From positions 1 through 24,735 of the forward strand of contig JAZQMO010000004.1 in the NCBI GenBank assembly GCA_045543495.1: DNA of 24,735 nt. The letters are read 5' to 3'. Below the pieces are notes generated by a model. It was not told where the DNA came from. It ran no database searches and saw only the letters and a program-made list of their open reading frames with translations. Origin of the DNA: RGIG5579 sp045543495. Lineage in GTDB: Bacteria; Bacillota; Clostridia; Oscillospirales; SIG627. Positions 1 to 8,467 of the stretch are shown piece after piece. How positions within the stretch are numbered: the first letter of the stretch is position 1; each line of letters starts with the position of its first letter. The position numbers and the translations under genes were made by a program.

Positions 1-494
1 GTATCACAAGCGTGATCGTACTTGTGTCCCTCCACCTCACGAATGGCACCGCACTCGTTACAGGTGGTATCGCAAGCATTGTCGTAAGCGTGAGGCTCTA
101 CCTGACGAATTTCATTACACTTGTTACAGGTGGTGTCGCAAGCGTTATCGTAGGTATGACCCTCCACCTGACGGATCTCGCCGCAATTGTTACAGGTGGT
201 GTCACAATCGTGATCGTAAGCGTGACCGCTTGTCACACGCTTCTCGCCGCAGTTGTTACATTCCTCGTCACAATCGGAGGAGTAGCTGTGATTTGCGTTG
301 GTGATGCGAACCTCGCCGCAATTGTTGCAATCCTTATCGCAATCGGAGGAGTAACTGTGACTTGCATTGGTATCACGAACCTCGCCGCATTCGTTGCAAT
401 CCTTATCGCAGTCGGCAGCGTACTTGTGCTCTCCCGCGGGACGGAGCGTGCCGCAGGTGTCACAATCGGGATCGCAAGCGTTTTCGTACTTGTG
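1..494 (-). repeat. Eight tandem HxYxxxCDxxCNxCGxxR coding repeats
   Basis: The last visible part of the surface protein is seven full units and one partial unit of about 21-23 residues (63-69 bases). The consensus is H-x-Y-x3-C-D-x2-C-N-x-C-G-x2-R, for example HAYDHDCDTTCNNCGEIR. The units closest to the window edge are the most alike, while the inner ones differ more (for example CDPDCDTCGTLR). Three cysteines and one histidine per unit suggest metal binding or disulfide cross-linking. Units of this type are common in clostridial surface proteins, but I know of no settled function. Confidence 0.9.
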
Positions 495-3400
495 CTCGTC
501 TGCCGTTCCGATCCACTTCGTTTCCGTTTCGGATTCGGTGATCTTCACATTGCCCTGTATCCCCTGAGCGGCGGTAAAGGCAATGGTGTTCATATCCGTT
601 CCCGGAACGGTGACATAAGCGGTATCGGTTACCCAGTTTTCGGTCTGCTCGATGATAAGGGGAGCCTTATCGTAGCTGGTTGCAATGAAGCTTGTATCGG
701 CATCCAGCTTGATTCTGCCGTTTCCGCCCAAAAGCTTGAGGGAATCGTAGGAGGTAGAGCGAACCAAGGGGCTGACCTTCAGGATAATGTCATTGGTTTC
801 GGGATGCAGAGTCAAAGTAGCCTTTGCATCGGTGGTTGCATTGGCTGATACGGAATGAGCGGAAACAAGATTCTTGAAGGTGCCGCCCTTGATGATGAGC
901 TGAGAATTGGTTACGGGAGCGGCGCCTATACCGCCGTTGTAAACCTTACCCTCGAAGGTACCGCCCGTAATGGTGGTAACAACGGAGGCGATCAGAGAGC
1001 CCTGCTGAGAGGAGTTGACACCCTTGGTAGCACCAAAGAAGCAAATGTCATCCCAACCGTCCTCGGCAAAGAAGGTTCCGCCGTAAATGTTGTTTTCGAT
1101 GGAGATGTTGGCAGAGCCGGAGCGGTATCCGCCGATAAAGCCGGTGATCTCACCGCCGTAAATATTGTTTTGAATGGCCCCTGCAGGGAGGACAGAGCCG
1201 CCCCAGCCGCAGCCGTGGAAGCCGATGCTGGTTTGGGTTCCGTAGCCGATCTTGACCCCATCGTAAATATTGGTGACAACACTGTAGCCGGTGGCAGGAT
1301 CTGCACCAAGCTGCCCTGCGGAAATGCTACGGGGAGCACCGAAGACGACCTCGGGCATATCGCCGCCGTAGATATCGTTGACGATGCCGCCGCCCACAAC
1401 GGTCCTATATCCGCCCAGATAGCAGGTGAACTGCTGGGTCTTGGAGAACTGAGGAACCTTGCCGTCCTCACCCTTTTGGATCACATTCCAAAGCTTTCCT
1501 GTGATCTCGCTGCCGAGATTCAGGTTCGTACTACCGGAGAAGGTAGCGGTGGTCACAAAGGTAGGCTCAACGATGTTGGTTACGCTTCCGTCTACCGTAG
1601 CGGGATCATCCTCCGAATTTCCTCGGGAGGCGCCGTTGACGCTGCCGCCGAAATGAGTGCCGGAGAAGGTGTTGTGAATGTTGCCTACAATATCGCCGGT
1701 ATTGCTTCCGCCGAACACGGTGCTCATGGTGGCATCGCCGAATCTGTTGATGATGTTGGCTGTGGCAAGGGTACTGTTTCGTCCGCCGTAGAAGGCAGCC
1801 TTGAAGGTTCCTCCCGTCAAAATGTTGGTGATGGTAGAACCGGTAACGCTTCTGACCTCGCCCTTGTAATTCAGGGGAGGCTCGGAGCCGTAAACCGCCT
1901 TGTTAAAGGTGCCGCCTTTGAAATGGTTGGTGACATTGGTCACAGCATTGCTACCGGAATAGGTACCGCAGTATACTGCTTCCTTGAAGGTTCCTCCCTC
2001 CAAGGTGTTGACCAGATCGTTGTATAGGTAGGTGTTGTGGCCAAGATACAATTCTTTTTCAAATACGGGGTTGCCGGAAATGTTGTTTTCCAGAGAGTCG
2101 ATATAGGCATAAGCCGCACCGCACTGCACTACACCGGTGAAGGTACCGCCGGTGATGTTGTTGACAATGTTGGGGGCAGAGGATTGCTTCCAGGTGTGGC
2201 AGCCGCCGCCCAGATAGATGGTGCCGCCCAAGGTACCGCCGGAAATGTTGTTCACGATCTTCTTATCGGCACTGGTTACCTTGCCGCAGTAGAAGGAGTA
2301 GAACACATTGGAAATGGTACCGCCGGAAATGTTGTTTTCCACCTTACCGCTGATGACGGCTTTTTCCATATTGGAGGTATAAGAATCGGTGGTAGGTCCG
2401 AGCACTGCCGCTCCGATGGTACCGCCTGACATATTGAAGATGGCGTCACCGTAAATGGAGTGGATCGCACTGTTAATGGGGGAGTAGCGAATGTTAGACA
2501 AGGTACCGCCGGAAATGTTTACCTCAAGGTTGCCCACAAGGTCTGCATTGTTCATCACGACGATGCTGTCGGTGGCAGCAGCTTTACCGCCGCTGACGGC
2601 AATGGTGATATCACCGTTTACCGTGGCCTTTTCGGGTCTTGCGGTCTTGTTCAGGCCGTCGCCGCCCACCAGCTGCTGAACGATGCCGTCCTTCAGCTCA
2701 ATGGTGGCGTGGGATACATCGGCGTTGCCCTCTCTTGCAGAGACTCGGCCAACCGTGGCTCCGTCGACCACAAGATAGGCTACCGTATCGGAGGGATCAA
2801 GCTCCACTCCCTGCACCTTTTCCTGTTCGGCAAGGTCTGCGCCCACTGCCGCAAGGCTGGGAAGAAGATCTCCTCCTACGGTGGAATCAAATTCCGTCAG
2901 GCTGCCGAGGGTCACACCCGTGACCAGCTTGCCCTTTTCGTTTTTCGCCTTCTTGAAATTCTCTTCGGTCCAGCCCTCGAAAACCTTTTGGGTGAAATTG
3001 TCACCGAAGAGGAAGCCGCGGGTATAATCTCCCGCACGGCTGCCGTTGAGAGTACAGCTCTTGAATTCAATTTCGCCGCAACCCGCAAACAGCTTCACCT
3101 CACTGTCACTGAGAGGGAAGGAGAGATTTTGGAAGGTGTAATCGTTGGCACAGGCTACCTTTGTCGCAGAAAATTTCAGAACGGAGTCATCCTGATTTTC
3201 GCCGCAGATCACAATGGGAAGCTTCTTGCCTTCTTTGTTGAATACGGTCTTGGCACCGAAGAGGACCGTGTCGGCATCGGTGGGATTGGAAAGATTGGTT
3301 CCGACGAAATTGATGCGGGCGGCCTCGGTGGAATTCCAGCCCACGGTTTCGGCAATCTCGCTGACCTTTTCCATGGCCTTTTCGATGGATTTATAAGGAG

Positions 3401-4673
3401 CCTCCTGGGTTCCCAGTCCCGTTTCGTCATTGCCCTGATTGCAGTCTACATAGAAATCTCTTGCCAAGGTGGCATTCCATACCACATTGACCGTGTAGGT
3501 TCTCTGATATCCGCCCTTGGCGGTCACCTCAATGGTGATGGTGTGGTTTCCTGTGGGAGAAAGGTTGTCCGTACCGCTTACCTTCACCTTGGCTCCTTCC
3601 ACAATGGGAGTGGCCGAAAGCAAAATTTCGGTGGTTCCGTCCAAAACCTCGATCTCATATTCGGTTCTGTTTTCGGAAACAGAGGGGGAAACGCGGTAGG
3701 AGGTCTGACCGTCCTTGCTCGTAGCGGTGATGGCGGCGAGCCCTGCATTGTTTTCGCTGGTGTCGGGCTCACGGTTCAGATACAGAGCGTGGGGAACGGT
3801 CTCGGCGGGGGATTCCTCCTCCAGAGCCGCACCGGAAAGATCTGCATTAAAATGCAGGGTGCACTTGGGGGTTTTTGCCGAAGCATTGGCAAATACTGCC
3901 AGATCAAAGGCAAAGTAGCCCTTGGAGGGGAGAGAATCCTTGTTCCAGGTCTCGCCGCTGGAAACAACGGAATCCTCCAGATTCAATTCGCCCTCAATGC
4001 AGGCGATCCCGTTTTTAACTTCGCCCCAATAGGGAAGAGGATAGTAGCAGATGGCTTCCTGATCCACCGTGCTCAGATCCTTGGCGTTGGGCACGGTAAG
4101 GGCCAAATTGTAAAGGCGGCTCACTGCCTTTTCGCTTCCGTCGGCATTGTAGGCCTTGGCCGAAAGAGCGGCGATCTTACTGCGCCACCAGGATTCCAAA
4201 AGACGGACACCGCTTGTGCTTCGATAGGTGCGGAAGGTGGTCGAGGCACCGGAATTCATGGTGTGGGAGGACTCAGAGGAGCCGAAGCCCAGGAAGGTGG
4301 TCAATTCGTATGCCTGATATTCCGTGGATTCCATTTCGGGAAAGCTGACTGCCACGTAAACGGCACCGTTGTCTCTTGCCAAATGAACATCCACATATTC
4401 GGGAACGAGAGAAGAGGAGGTGATTCGGTTGCCCGAGGCATCCTCAGCCCAAAAGCCCTCGCCCAGCTTCAGGCGCAGCTGAGGATAGGAAAGGCCGTAT
4501 TCGGCTCCCGTGACCTGACCGTCCATCACGGGACGGGTCTGCACCTGAGCAATGCCCAATTCCCTTTGACCGGGAAGGGGAGAGGAGAGTGCCGCAAAAG
4601 CAAGCACCGTGCCGGAGAGGAGAAGAACGGCACTCAGTGCCAAAGCAAGGATTTTATTCAGTCCGTGTTTCAT
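1..4673 (-). CDS. Giant exported beta-helix surface protein with Cys/His repeat tail (C-terminus beyond window)
   Basis: Reading the minus strand from the ATG at 4671-4673 gives at least 1557 codons, still open at the window edge. A signal peptide (MKHGLNKILALALSAVLLLS, then AFA) is followed by a CBM9/DOMON-like beta domain (about residues 35-290, beginning RPVMDGQVTGAEY). A cadherin-like beta-sandwich domain follows (about 300-400, ending YQRTYTVNV). A right-handed beta-helix starts near residue 408 with FYVDCNQGND and TQEAPYKSIEKA, typical of pectate-lyase-fold surface proteins. It continues as many NNISGGTxxxxxYxG rungs to about residue 1270. A short beta region then leads to eight 22-residue HxYxxxCDxxCNxCGxxR repeats from residue 1394. 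The protein is exported and probably wall-associated, but the anchor lies outside the window. It is the second gene of an operon, 16 bases behind the DUF4886 gene, with a GGAG-type RBS. Fold assignment is confident; the ligand is unknown. Confidence 0.85.
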   Translation of the reverse strand, partial: MKHGLNKILALALSAVLLLSGTVLAFAALSSPLPGQRELGIAQVQTRPVMDGQVTGAEYGLSYPQLRLKLGEGFWAEDASGNRITSSSLVPEYVDVHLARDNGAVYVAVSFPEMESTEYQAYELTTFLGFGSSESSHTMNSGASTTFRTYRSTSGVRLLESWWRSKIAALSAKAYNADGSEKAVSRLYNLALTVPNAKDLSTVDQEAICYYPLPYWGEVKNGIACIEGELNLEDSVVSSGETWNKDSLPSKGYFAFDLAVFANASAKTPKCTLHFNADLSGAALEEESPAETVPHALYLNREPDTSENNAGLAAITATSKDGQTSYRVSPSVSENRTEYEIEVLDGTTEILLSATPIVEGAKVKVSGTDNLSPTGNHTITIEVTAKGGYQRTYTVNVVWNATLARDFYVDCNQGNDETGLGTQEAPYKSIEKAMEKVSEIAETVGWNSTEAARINFVGTNLSNPTDADTVLFGAKTVFNKEGKKLPIVICGENQDDSVLKFSATKVACANDYTFQNLSFPLSDSEVKLFAGCGEIEFKSCTLNGSRAGDYTRGFLFGDNFTQKVFEGWTEENFKKAKNEKGKLVTGVTLGSLTEFDSTVGGDLLPSLAAVGADLAEQEKVQGVELDPSDTVAYLVVDGATVGRVSAREGNADVSHATIELKDGIVQQLVGGDGLNKTARPEKATVNGDITIAVSGGKAAATDSIVVMNNADLVGNLEVNISGGTLSNIRYSPINSAIHSIYGDAIFNMSGGTIGAAVLGPTTDSYTSNMEKAVISGKVENNISGGTISNVFYSFYCGKVTSADKKIVNNISGGTLGGTIYLGGGCHTWKQSSAPNIVNNITGGTFTGVVQCGAAYAYIDSLENNISGNPVFEKELYLGHNTYLYNDLVNTLEGGTFKEAVYCGTYSGSNAVTNVTNHFKGGTFNKAVYGSEPPLNYKGEVRSVTGSTITNILTGGTFKAAFYGGRNSTLATANIINRFGDATMSTVFGGSNTGDIVGNIHNTFSGTHFGGSVNGASRGNSEDDPATVDGSVTNIVEPTFVTTATFSGSTNLNLGSEITGKLWNVIQKGEDGKVPQFSKTQQFTCYLGGYRTVVGGGIVNDIYGGDMPEVVFGAPRSISAGQLGADPATGYSVVTNIYDGVKIGYGTQTSIGFHGCGWGGSVLPAGAIQNNIYGGEITGFIGGYRSGSANISIENNIYGGTFFAEDGWDDICFFGATKGVNSSQQGSLIASVVTTITGGTFEGKVYNGGIGAAPVTNSQLIIKGGTFKNLVSAHSVSANATTDAKATLTLHPETNDIILKVSPLVRSTSYDSLKLLGGNGRIKLDADTSFIATSYDKAPLIIEQTENWVTDTAYVTVPGTDMNTIAFTAAQGIQGNVKITESETETKWIGTADEHKYENACDPDCDTCGTLRPAGEHKYAADCDKDCNECGEVRDTNASHSYSSDCDKDCNNCGEVRITNANHSYSSDCDEECNNCGEKRVTSGHAYDHDCDTTCNNCGEIRQVEGHTYDNACDTTCNKCNEIRQVEPHAYDNACDTTCNECGAIREVEGHKYDHACD

Positions 4674-4689
4674 TTTGCTTCTCCTTTCC

Positions 4690-6834
4690 TTAATATTCAC
4701 TCAGAGCCTTGAGAAGCCCTGCGTCTCTTGCTTCCTGAACGGCCTGATGAGCCGCCGCCTGAAGCACGGGGATCTTTTCCTCGGCCAAGGTGTAGCCGGT
4801 GGGTCTCCAGGTGTTGCCCACACAGGAGTTACCGGTAATGGCCTCGTAGTAGTTGCAGGCGTTCAGGTACTGACCGCCGCCTACGTCACCGTCGTGGTAG
4901 AAGTCGCCGATGCCGCCGTTACGGTCGGATTTACCGCAAAGGGTATCTCCCACAAGGGGATTGGCTCGGGCGATCTGCCAAGCGGTACCGGAGGGGATCT
5001 TATAGGCGCCCGTGTTCTTTGTCATGTAATTGGCCAGGATCTGGTTTGCCATATAGACCTTGGTCTGGGTTGCCACGGAGTCACAGGGGTTGGTCTTGGT
5101 CTTTTCGGGATTTCCGATGACAACGCCGTTTTCATCTACGGCAACACTGCCGTTTTCATTGATGGTCAGATCAGCAAATTTATAGCCCCAACCGATCTGG
5201 AAGCCCCAGGTCTCGTGCCAGTAAACCTCGGCATTGGGATGATTGACCTCAAGATAACGGACGAAGTTGGGAACATAGGGGAAGTTCTCGGCAAAGAGCG
5301 TAGTCATATCCTTGGAGTTGTCGGTGTTCACATAATCCTGCAGAGAAATGTGATCCCAATCGTGCTTTGCCAGAATATCCTTCAGAGTCAGAGACTTGTT
5401 TTTTCCGCTGCCGTTGGGCTTTTCGGGGGTGTATTCCTCATAGGCGATACCGTCGCTGGCATCCACGAAATCGTTCATCAGCCAAGCCCAGTGCTCGTCC
5501 ATATGTCCGCCGGAGTAGTAGACTCTTGCGGCGGTCAGATGGATTCGGTCTGCCTTGGCGATCTCCACCAATTCGTCCAGATAGTAGGTACAGAAGCTGG
5601 AGCCGAACATGAGAACGTAGATCTCGTCCACATAGCCCACGTTGGCGGTGTCATAATAATAGGGAGAGTAGCTGTAATAGTCGCCGTACTCCACGTGGTC
5701 ATCGCTGTAAACCACGTAGGGACGAAGTGCATAGAACTTGGAGTAGTTTTCCGCCTCGGTGGTGTAGTCCACGGCAAAATTCAGCTTGTCCGTGCCGGTG
5801 CTCGTTTCGGTCTTCAGGGTGTTTGCCTCGGTCCATTTTAAGTTGGTGTGAGCGATGGCGGAGGCATCGGGGGCAAACAATACGCCTGCCTCCTTCACGT
5901 TCTTTGCCGCTACTCCCGACAGGGAGAGAGCGGCGGTGAAGGTGCGATCGTAGGTTTTGTTTTCATCCTTGCGTGTCACCGAAAGAGTGGGTCTTGCGGT
6001 GAATTCGGAATCGGATCTTACACCCATCAATTCCAAAACGGCGGGGGTGTATTCCCCTGCCAGATCAAACTCTTCCGAAAAAGCATCCCCAAGCTTTAAG
6101 GGCTTTTCTTCTCCGGGAAGGGTCAGATTGTTGGGGGTTCCCAGGATCCAGTAAAGGATTTCGCTGCCGGTATAAAATTCGTAGGAGAAGGTCAGGTAAA
6201 CTCGGTCTGCTCCTGCCGGCATATTTTCCAGAGAAAGCTTGAATTCGTAAATGCTCTTGGTCTGTGCATAGGTGCCGGAGGAGTCTGTGCCGTCCTCGGC
6301 ATCCCCGCTTACCACCTTATAGCCCTCGCCCTCAAGGGAAGCGGTGGAAAGGGACAGAGCATCCTTCAGAGTGAAGGCATCCGTCTGCTTTTGGCCGAAA
6401 TTGAAGCCCAGGGAGGCCTCCAATTCATACTGTGTGGAATCGGTCTTTCGGGAGACTGCCTCCACATAGAAATACACGGCGTCAGCGGTGTAGGTGGCGT
6501 ACAGATCCAGACTCTGGGGCAAATACTCGGTGGTTGCACCCAAAATGGGAGTGGATCCGTCCTTTGCTCCGGAGACAAAAATTCCCTCGCCCGTTCCGCT
6601 TTGCTGATTGTAGGATTCCAGCAGAGCATAGGAGGCATCCTTGACTCCGTCAAGGGTGGGAGATGCCGTCAGATAGATCTGACCGTGGCTTTGACCGAAG
6701 GTTTCCATTGCGTAAGGCAAGGGAGCCGTGGTCGTAGCGCTGACCTGCAGGGGGGTCAGGGCTGAAAAGATGGGCAGAAGCAGGGCAAGTAAAAGGGCGC
6801 CCGCCCCAAGCTTCCACAGGGTGTTTCTTTTCAT
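4690..6834 (-). CDS. Exported DUF4886 (SGNH-hydrolase-like) protein with N-terminal CBM9/DOMON-like domain
   Basis: The product is 714 residues. A signal peptide (hydrophobic core GALLLALLLPIFSAL, likely cleavage after VSA) precedes a CBM9/DOMON-like domain (about residues 50-250, with PTLDGVKDASY and DLYATYTADAVYFYVEA). A beta-rich linker follows (about 265-390). The DUF4886 domain (about 400-705) carries the SGNH block I as MFGSSF at 409-414, then HWAW, DHISLQDY, IPSGTAWQIARANP and YHDGDVGGGQYLNAC near 646-660. The usual DGxH histidine is absent: the residue after DGD is Val, and a His stands just before the Asp (H647-D648). The family is thought to be esterase/deacylase-like, but activity here is inferred. 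The start is supported by GAGGA seven bases upstream. It is first in an operon with the beta-helix protein, and a paralogue lies at 20246-21409. Confidence 0.85.
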   Translation of the reverse strand: MKRNTLWKLGAGALLLALLLPIFSALTPLQVSATTTAPLPYAMETFGQSHGQIYLTASPTLDGVKDASYALLESYNQQSGTGEGIFVSGAKDGSTPILGATTEYLPQSLDLYATYTADAVYFYVEAVSRKTDSTQYELEASLGFNFGQKQTDAFTLKDALSLSTASLEGEGYKVVSGDAEDGTDSSGTYAQTKSIYEFKLSLENMPAGADRVYLTFSYEFYTGSEILYWILGTPNNLTLPGEEKPLKLGDAFSEEFDLAGEYTPAVLELMGVRSDSEFTARPTLSVTRKDENKTYDRTFTAALSLSGVAAKNVKEAGVLFAPDASAIAHTNLKWTEANTLKTETSTGTDKLNFAVDYTTEAENYSKFYALRPYVVYSDDHVEYGDYYSYSPYYYDTANVGYVDEIYVLMFGSSFCTYYLDELVEIAKADRIHLTAARVYYSGGHMDEHWAWLMNDFVDASDGIAYEEYTPEKPNGSGKNKSLTLKDILAKHDWDHISLQDYVNTDNSKDMTTLFAENFPYVPNFVRYLEVNHPNAEVYWHETWGFQIGWGYKFADLTINENGSVAVDENGVVIGNPEKTKTNPCDSVATQTKVYMANQILANYMTKNTGAYKIPSGTAWQIARANPLVGDTLCGKSDRNGGIGDFYHDGDVGGGQYLNACNYYEAITGNSCVGNTWRPTGYTLAEEKIPVLQAAAHQAVQEARDAGLLKALSEY

Positions 6835-6887
6835 GGCTTATTCCTCTCTTTTTCTTTTTGTATGAATTCACACGGAGATATACAGAT

Positions 6888-6916
6888 ATTATAACAAATC
6901 TACATTATATTTTCAA
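6888..6916 (-). promoter_or_regulatory. Sigma-A promoter of the DUF4886/beta-helix operon
   Basis: On the minus strand, -35 TTGAAA (6911-6916) and -10 TATAAT (6888-6893) are separated by 17 bases. Initiation near 6881 would give a leader of about 47 bases before the ATG at 6834. No terminator separates it from the operon. Confidence 0.75.
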
Positions 6917-6971
6917 CCGAAATCAAAGGGTAATATTTGCCGATTTTTTGGTTCATATTTCGGCGTTTTTC

Positions 6972-7003
6972 ACAAAAAAAAGAGCCCTGAAAATCAGGAC
7001 TCT
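6972..7003 (-). terminator. Intrinsic terminator of nth, overlapping its stop codon
   Basis: A 10-bp stem (6981-6990 with 6994-7003, one G-T pair) with a 3-base loop is followed on the minus strand by a U-rich run (complement of 6973-6980). The last codons and the TGA of nth form the 5' arm. Confidence 0.75.
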
Positions 7004-7653
7004 GCTTTGCAAAAAGGGCACGCTCCGCAGCGAGGGGAGGGAGCCTTGCAGTATTCTCTGCCCAAAAGGATGATCCGATGGCAAAAATCGGCACGCTCTT
7101 CTTTCGGAACAAGCTTTTCCAGATCCTTCACCACACGGGAGGGCAGGGTGCTTTCCGTGAGGTGAAATCTTCCCGCCAGACGAATGCAGTGGGTATCAGC
7201 CACGATCTGCGGATCCCCGAACACATCCCCCAGCATCAGATTGGCGATCTTCTCTCCCACGCCGGGCAGAGCCATAAGCTCCTCCTTGGTCTCGGGAACC
7301 CTTCCCCCGTATTGCTCCGTCAGAACACGGCTCATTTCCTTGATCTGCGCCGCCTTGGTGCGATACAGACCGCAGGGGCGCACCGCCTCCTCCAGCTCGC
7401 CGATGTCTGCCTCGGCAAAGGCCTTGATGTCGGGAAAGGCCTCAAACAAGGGGCGGGAAACCTCGTTGACCCGCTTGTCCGTGCATTGAGCGGAAAGCCT
7501 TGCCATCACCAAAAGGCGGAAGGGATCGCCCATAAATTCCAGTGCGCATACCGCATCGGGGTATAATTCTTTTAACTTTTCACCAATGACCCGTGCCCGC
7601 TCCTTCTTTCTTTTCGGAAGAAGAGAGAGCGCGGGGCAATCCTTTGTTTTCAT
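6994..7653 (-). CDS. nth: Endonuclease III (DNA glycosylase/AP lyase)
   Basis: This base-excision repair enzyme removes oxidised pyrimidines and cleaves at abasic sites. It is 219 residues, close to the 211 of E. coli Nth. The helix-hairpin-helix LPGVGEK spans 129-135 with the catalytic Lys at 135, and the catalytic Asp is D153 in VADTH. A 4Fe-4S cluster motif closes the protein: C202-x6-C209-x2-C212-x2-C215. The last spacing is two residues where five is usual. The frame extends 32 codons upstream, but the ATG at 7653 is preferred because AAAGGAG lies seven bases before it and the homologous region begins there. It is a single-gene unit with its own promoter and terminator. Confidence 0.95.
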   Translation of the reverse strand: MKTKDCPALSLLPKRKKERARVIGEKLKELYPDAVCALEFMGDPFRLLVMARLSAQCTDKRVNEVSRPLFEAFPDIKAFAEADIGELEEAVRPCGLYRTKAAQIKEMSRVLTEQYGGRVPETKEELMALPGVGEKIANLMLGDVFGDPQIVADTHCIRLAGRFHLTESTLPSRVVKDLEKLVPKEERADFCHRIILLGREYCKAPSPRCGACPFCKAES

Positions 7654-7689
7654 TCCTTGCTCCTTTTCGGGAAAACTACTTGTGCTTCC

Positions 7690-7718
7690 AATATATCCCC
7701 CTCTCGGGAAAAAGTCAA
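7690..7718 (-). promoter_or_regulatory. nth: Sigma-A promoter of nth
   Basis: On the minus strand, -35 TTGACT (7713-7718) and -10 TATATT (7690-7695) have a 17-base spacer. The promoter lies inside the open frame upstream of the chosen ATG, which supports the shorter start for nth. Confidence 0.75.
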
Positions 7719-7752
7719 GAAAAGTTTTAACGGGACTTTTTTCCTCCAAGAC

Positions 7753-7781
7753 TTGTTTTTTTGCTCCCCGTGGAGTAAAAT
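7753..7781 (+). promoter_or_regulatory. Promoter of the P-loop kinase gene
   Basis: -35 TTGTTT (7753-7758) and -10 TAAAAT (7776-7781) are 17 bases apart, 30 bases upstream of the ATG at 7812. It is back-to-back with the nth promoter. Confidence 0.55.
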
Positions 7782-7811
7782 AGGGATAAGAACTCTTATG
7801 GGAGGAATATT

Positions 7812-8369
7812 ATGAATCAGATTATTGCTTTGGTGGGAATGTGCGGCAGCGGAAAAAGCGTGTGCTGTGAGGAATTCAAGGCCCGTGGCTGGGAGTACGT
7901 CTATTTCGGCGGCGTTACCATGCAGGAATTGAAAAAAAGAGGGCTGGAGAGAAACGAAGCCAATGAGAGAAGCGTTCGGGAGGAGCTGCGTGCCACCTAC
8001 GGCCCCGCCGCCTTTGCGATTCTCCTGAAGGATCAGATTCGCGAAAAAAGAGAAAAGGCCCCCGTTTGTTTGGACGGGCTGTATTCCTGGTCGGAATTGA
8101 AGGTTCTGCGCGAGGCCTTCGGTGAGGAGCTTTGCGTGGTTGCCATTGTTGCGGAGCGGAAAAAGAGATACGAGAGAATTTCTCAGCGTGTGATCCGCCC
8201 CCTGACTCCCGCCGAGGCGGAGAGCCGTGATACGGCCGAGATCGAAAAGATGGAAAAGGGCGGCCCCATCGCAATGGCAGACCTGTTTTTGTTCAATGAC
8301 GGAGACCTGGAAAGCTTCCGTGAAAACACCCGCAAGCTCATTGATCGTGCCGAAGCGGGAGAGCTTTGA
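7812..8369 (+). CDS. P-loop kinase of the UPF0200 / dephospho-CoA-kinase-like type
   Basis: The 185-residue protein begins MNQIIALVGMCGSGKS with the Walker A motif GMCGSGKS at 9-16. The rest matches the UPF0200-like pattern: FGGVTMQELKKRGL, then ELRATYGPAAFA, LDGLYSWSELKVLREAFG, a VVAIVAERKKRYERI segment and the closing LFNDGDLESFRE. These proteins resemble nucleoside monophosphate and dephospho-CoA kinases; the substrate cannot be read from the sequence. It is cytoplasmic, with no signal or membrane segment. GGAGGA sits five bases before the ATG. It is probably monocistronic or weakly coupled to the next operon, which has its own promoter 14 bases after this stop codon. Confidence 0.8.
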   Translation: MNQIIALVGMCGSGKSVCCEEFKARGWEYVYFGGVTMQELKKRGLERNEANERSVREELRATYGPAAFAILLKDQIREKREKAPVCLDGLYSWSELKVLREAFGEELCVVAIVAERKKRYERISQRVIRPLTPAEAESRDTAEIEKMEKGGPIAMADLFLFNDGDLESFRENTRKLIDRAEAGEL

Positions 8370-8382
8370 TTTTGTATCTCGG

Positions 8383-8411
8383 TTGACAAATCGGGGGAAA
8401 TGGTCTATAAT
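8383..8411 (+). promoter_or_regulatory. Strong sigma-A promoter of the acyl-AMP ligase operon
   Basis: Consensus -35 TTGACA (8383-8388) and consensus -10 TATAAT (8406-8411) are 17 bases apart, about 56 bases before the ligase ATG. This is one of the best promoters in the window. Confidence 0.85.
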
Positions 8412-8467
8412 CGTCCCTGTCATAATTTTCAAAAACACCCCGAGGCAAAAAATAAAACGAGGTTACT

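Noticed and set aside
1..494. CRISPR-like periodicity of 63-69 bases
   Set aside because: The periodicity follows codons of a Cys/His protein repeat; there are no unique spacers between exact repeats and no cas genes.
12..4712. Long plus-strand frames (12-848, 855-2027, 2037-2429, 2460-4712)
   Set aside because: They are in exact antisense codon register to the giant minus-strand protein, have no RBS or recognisable domain, and the minus frame has a signal peptide and clear repeats.
4609..5841. 410-codon plus-strand frame
   Set aside because: Antisense shadow of the DUF4886 gene; no recognisable protein features.
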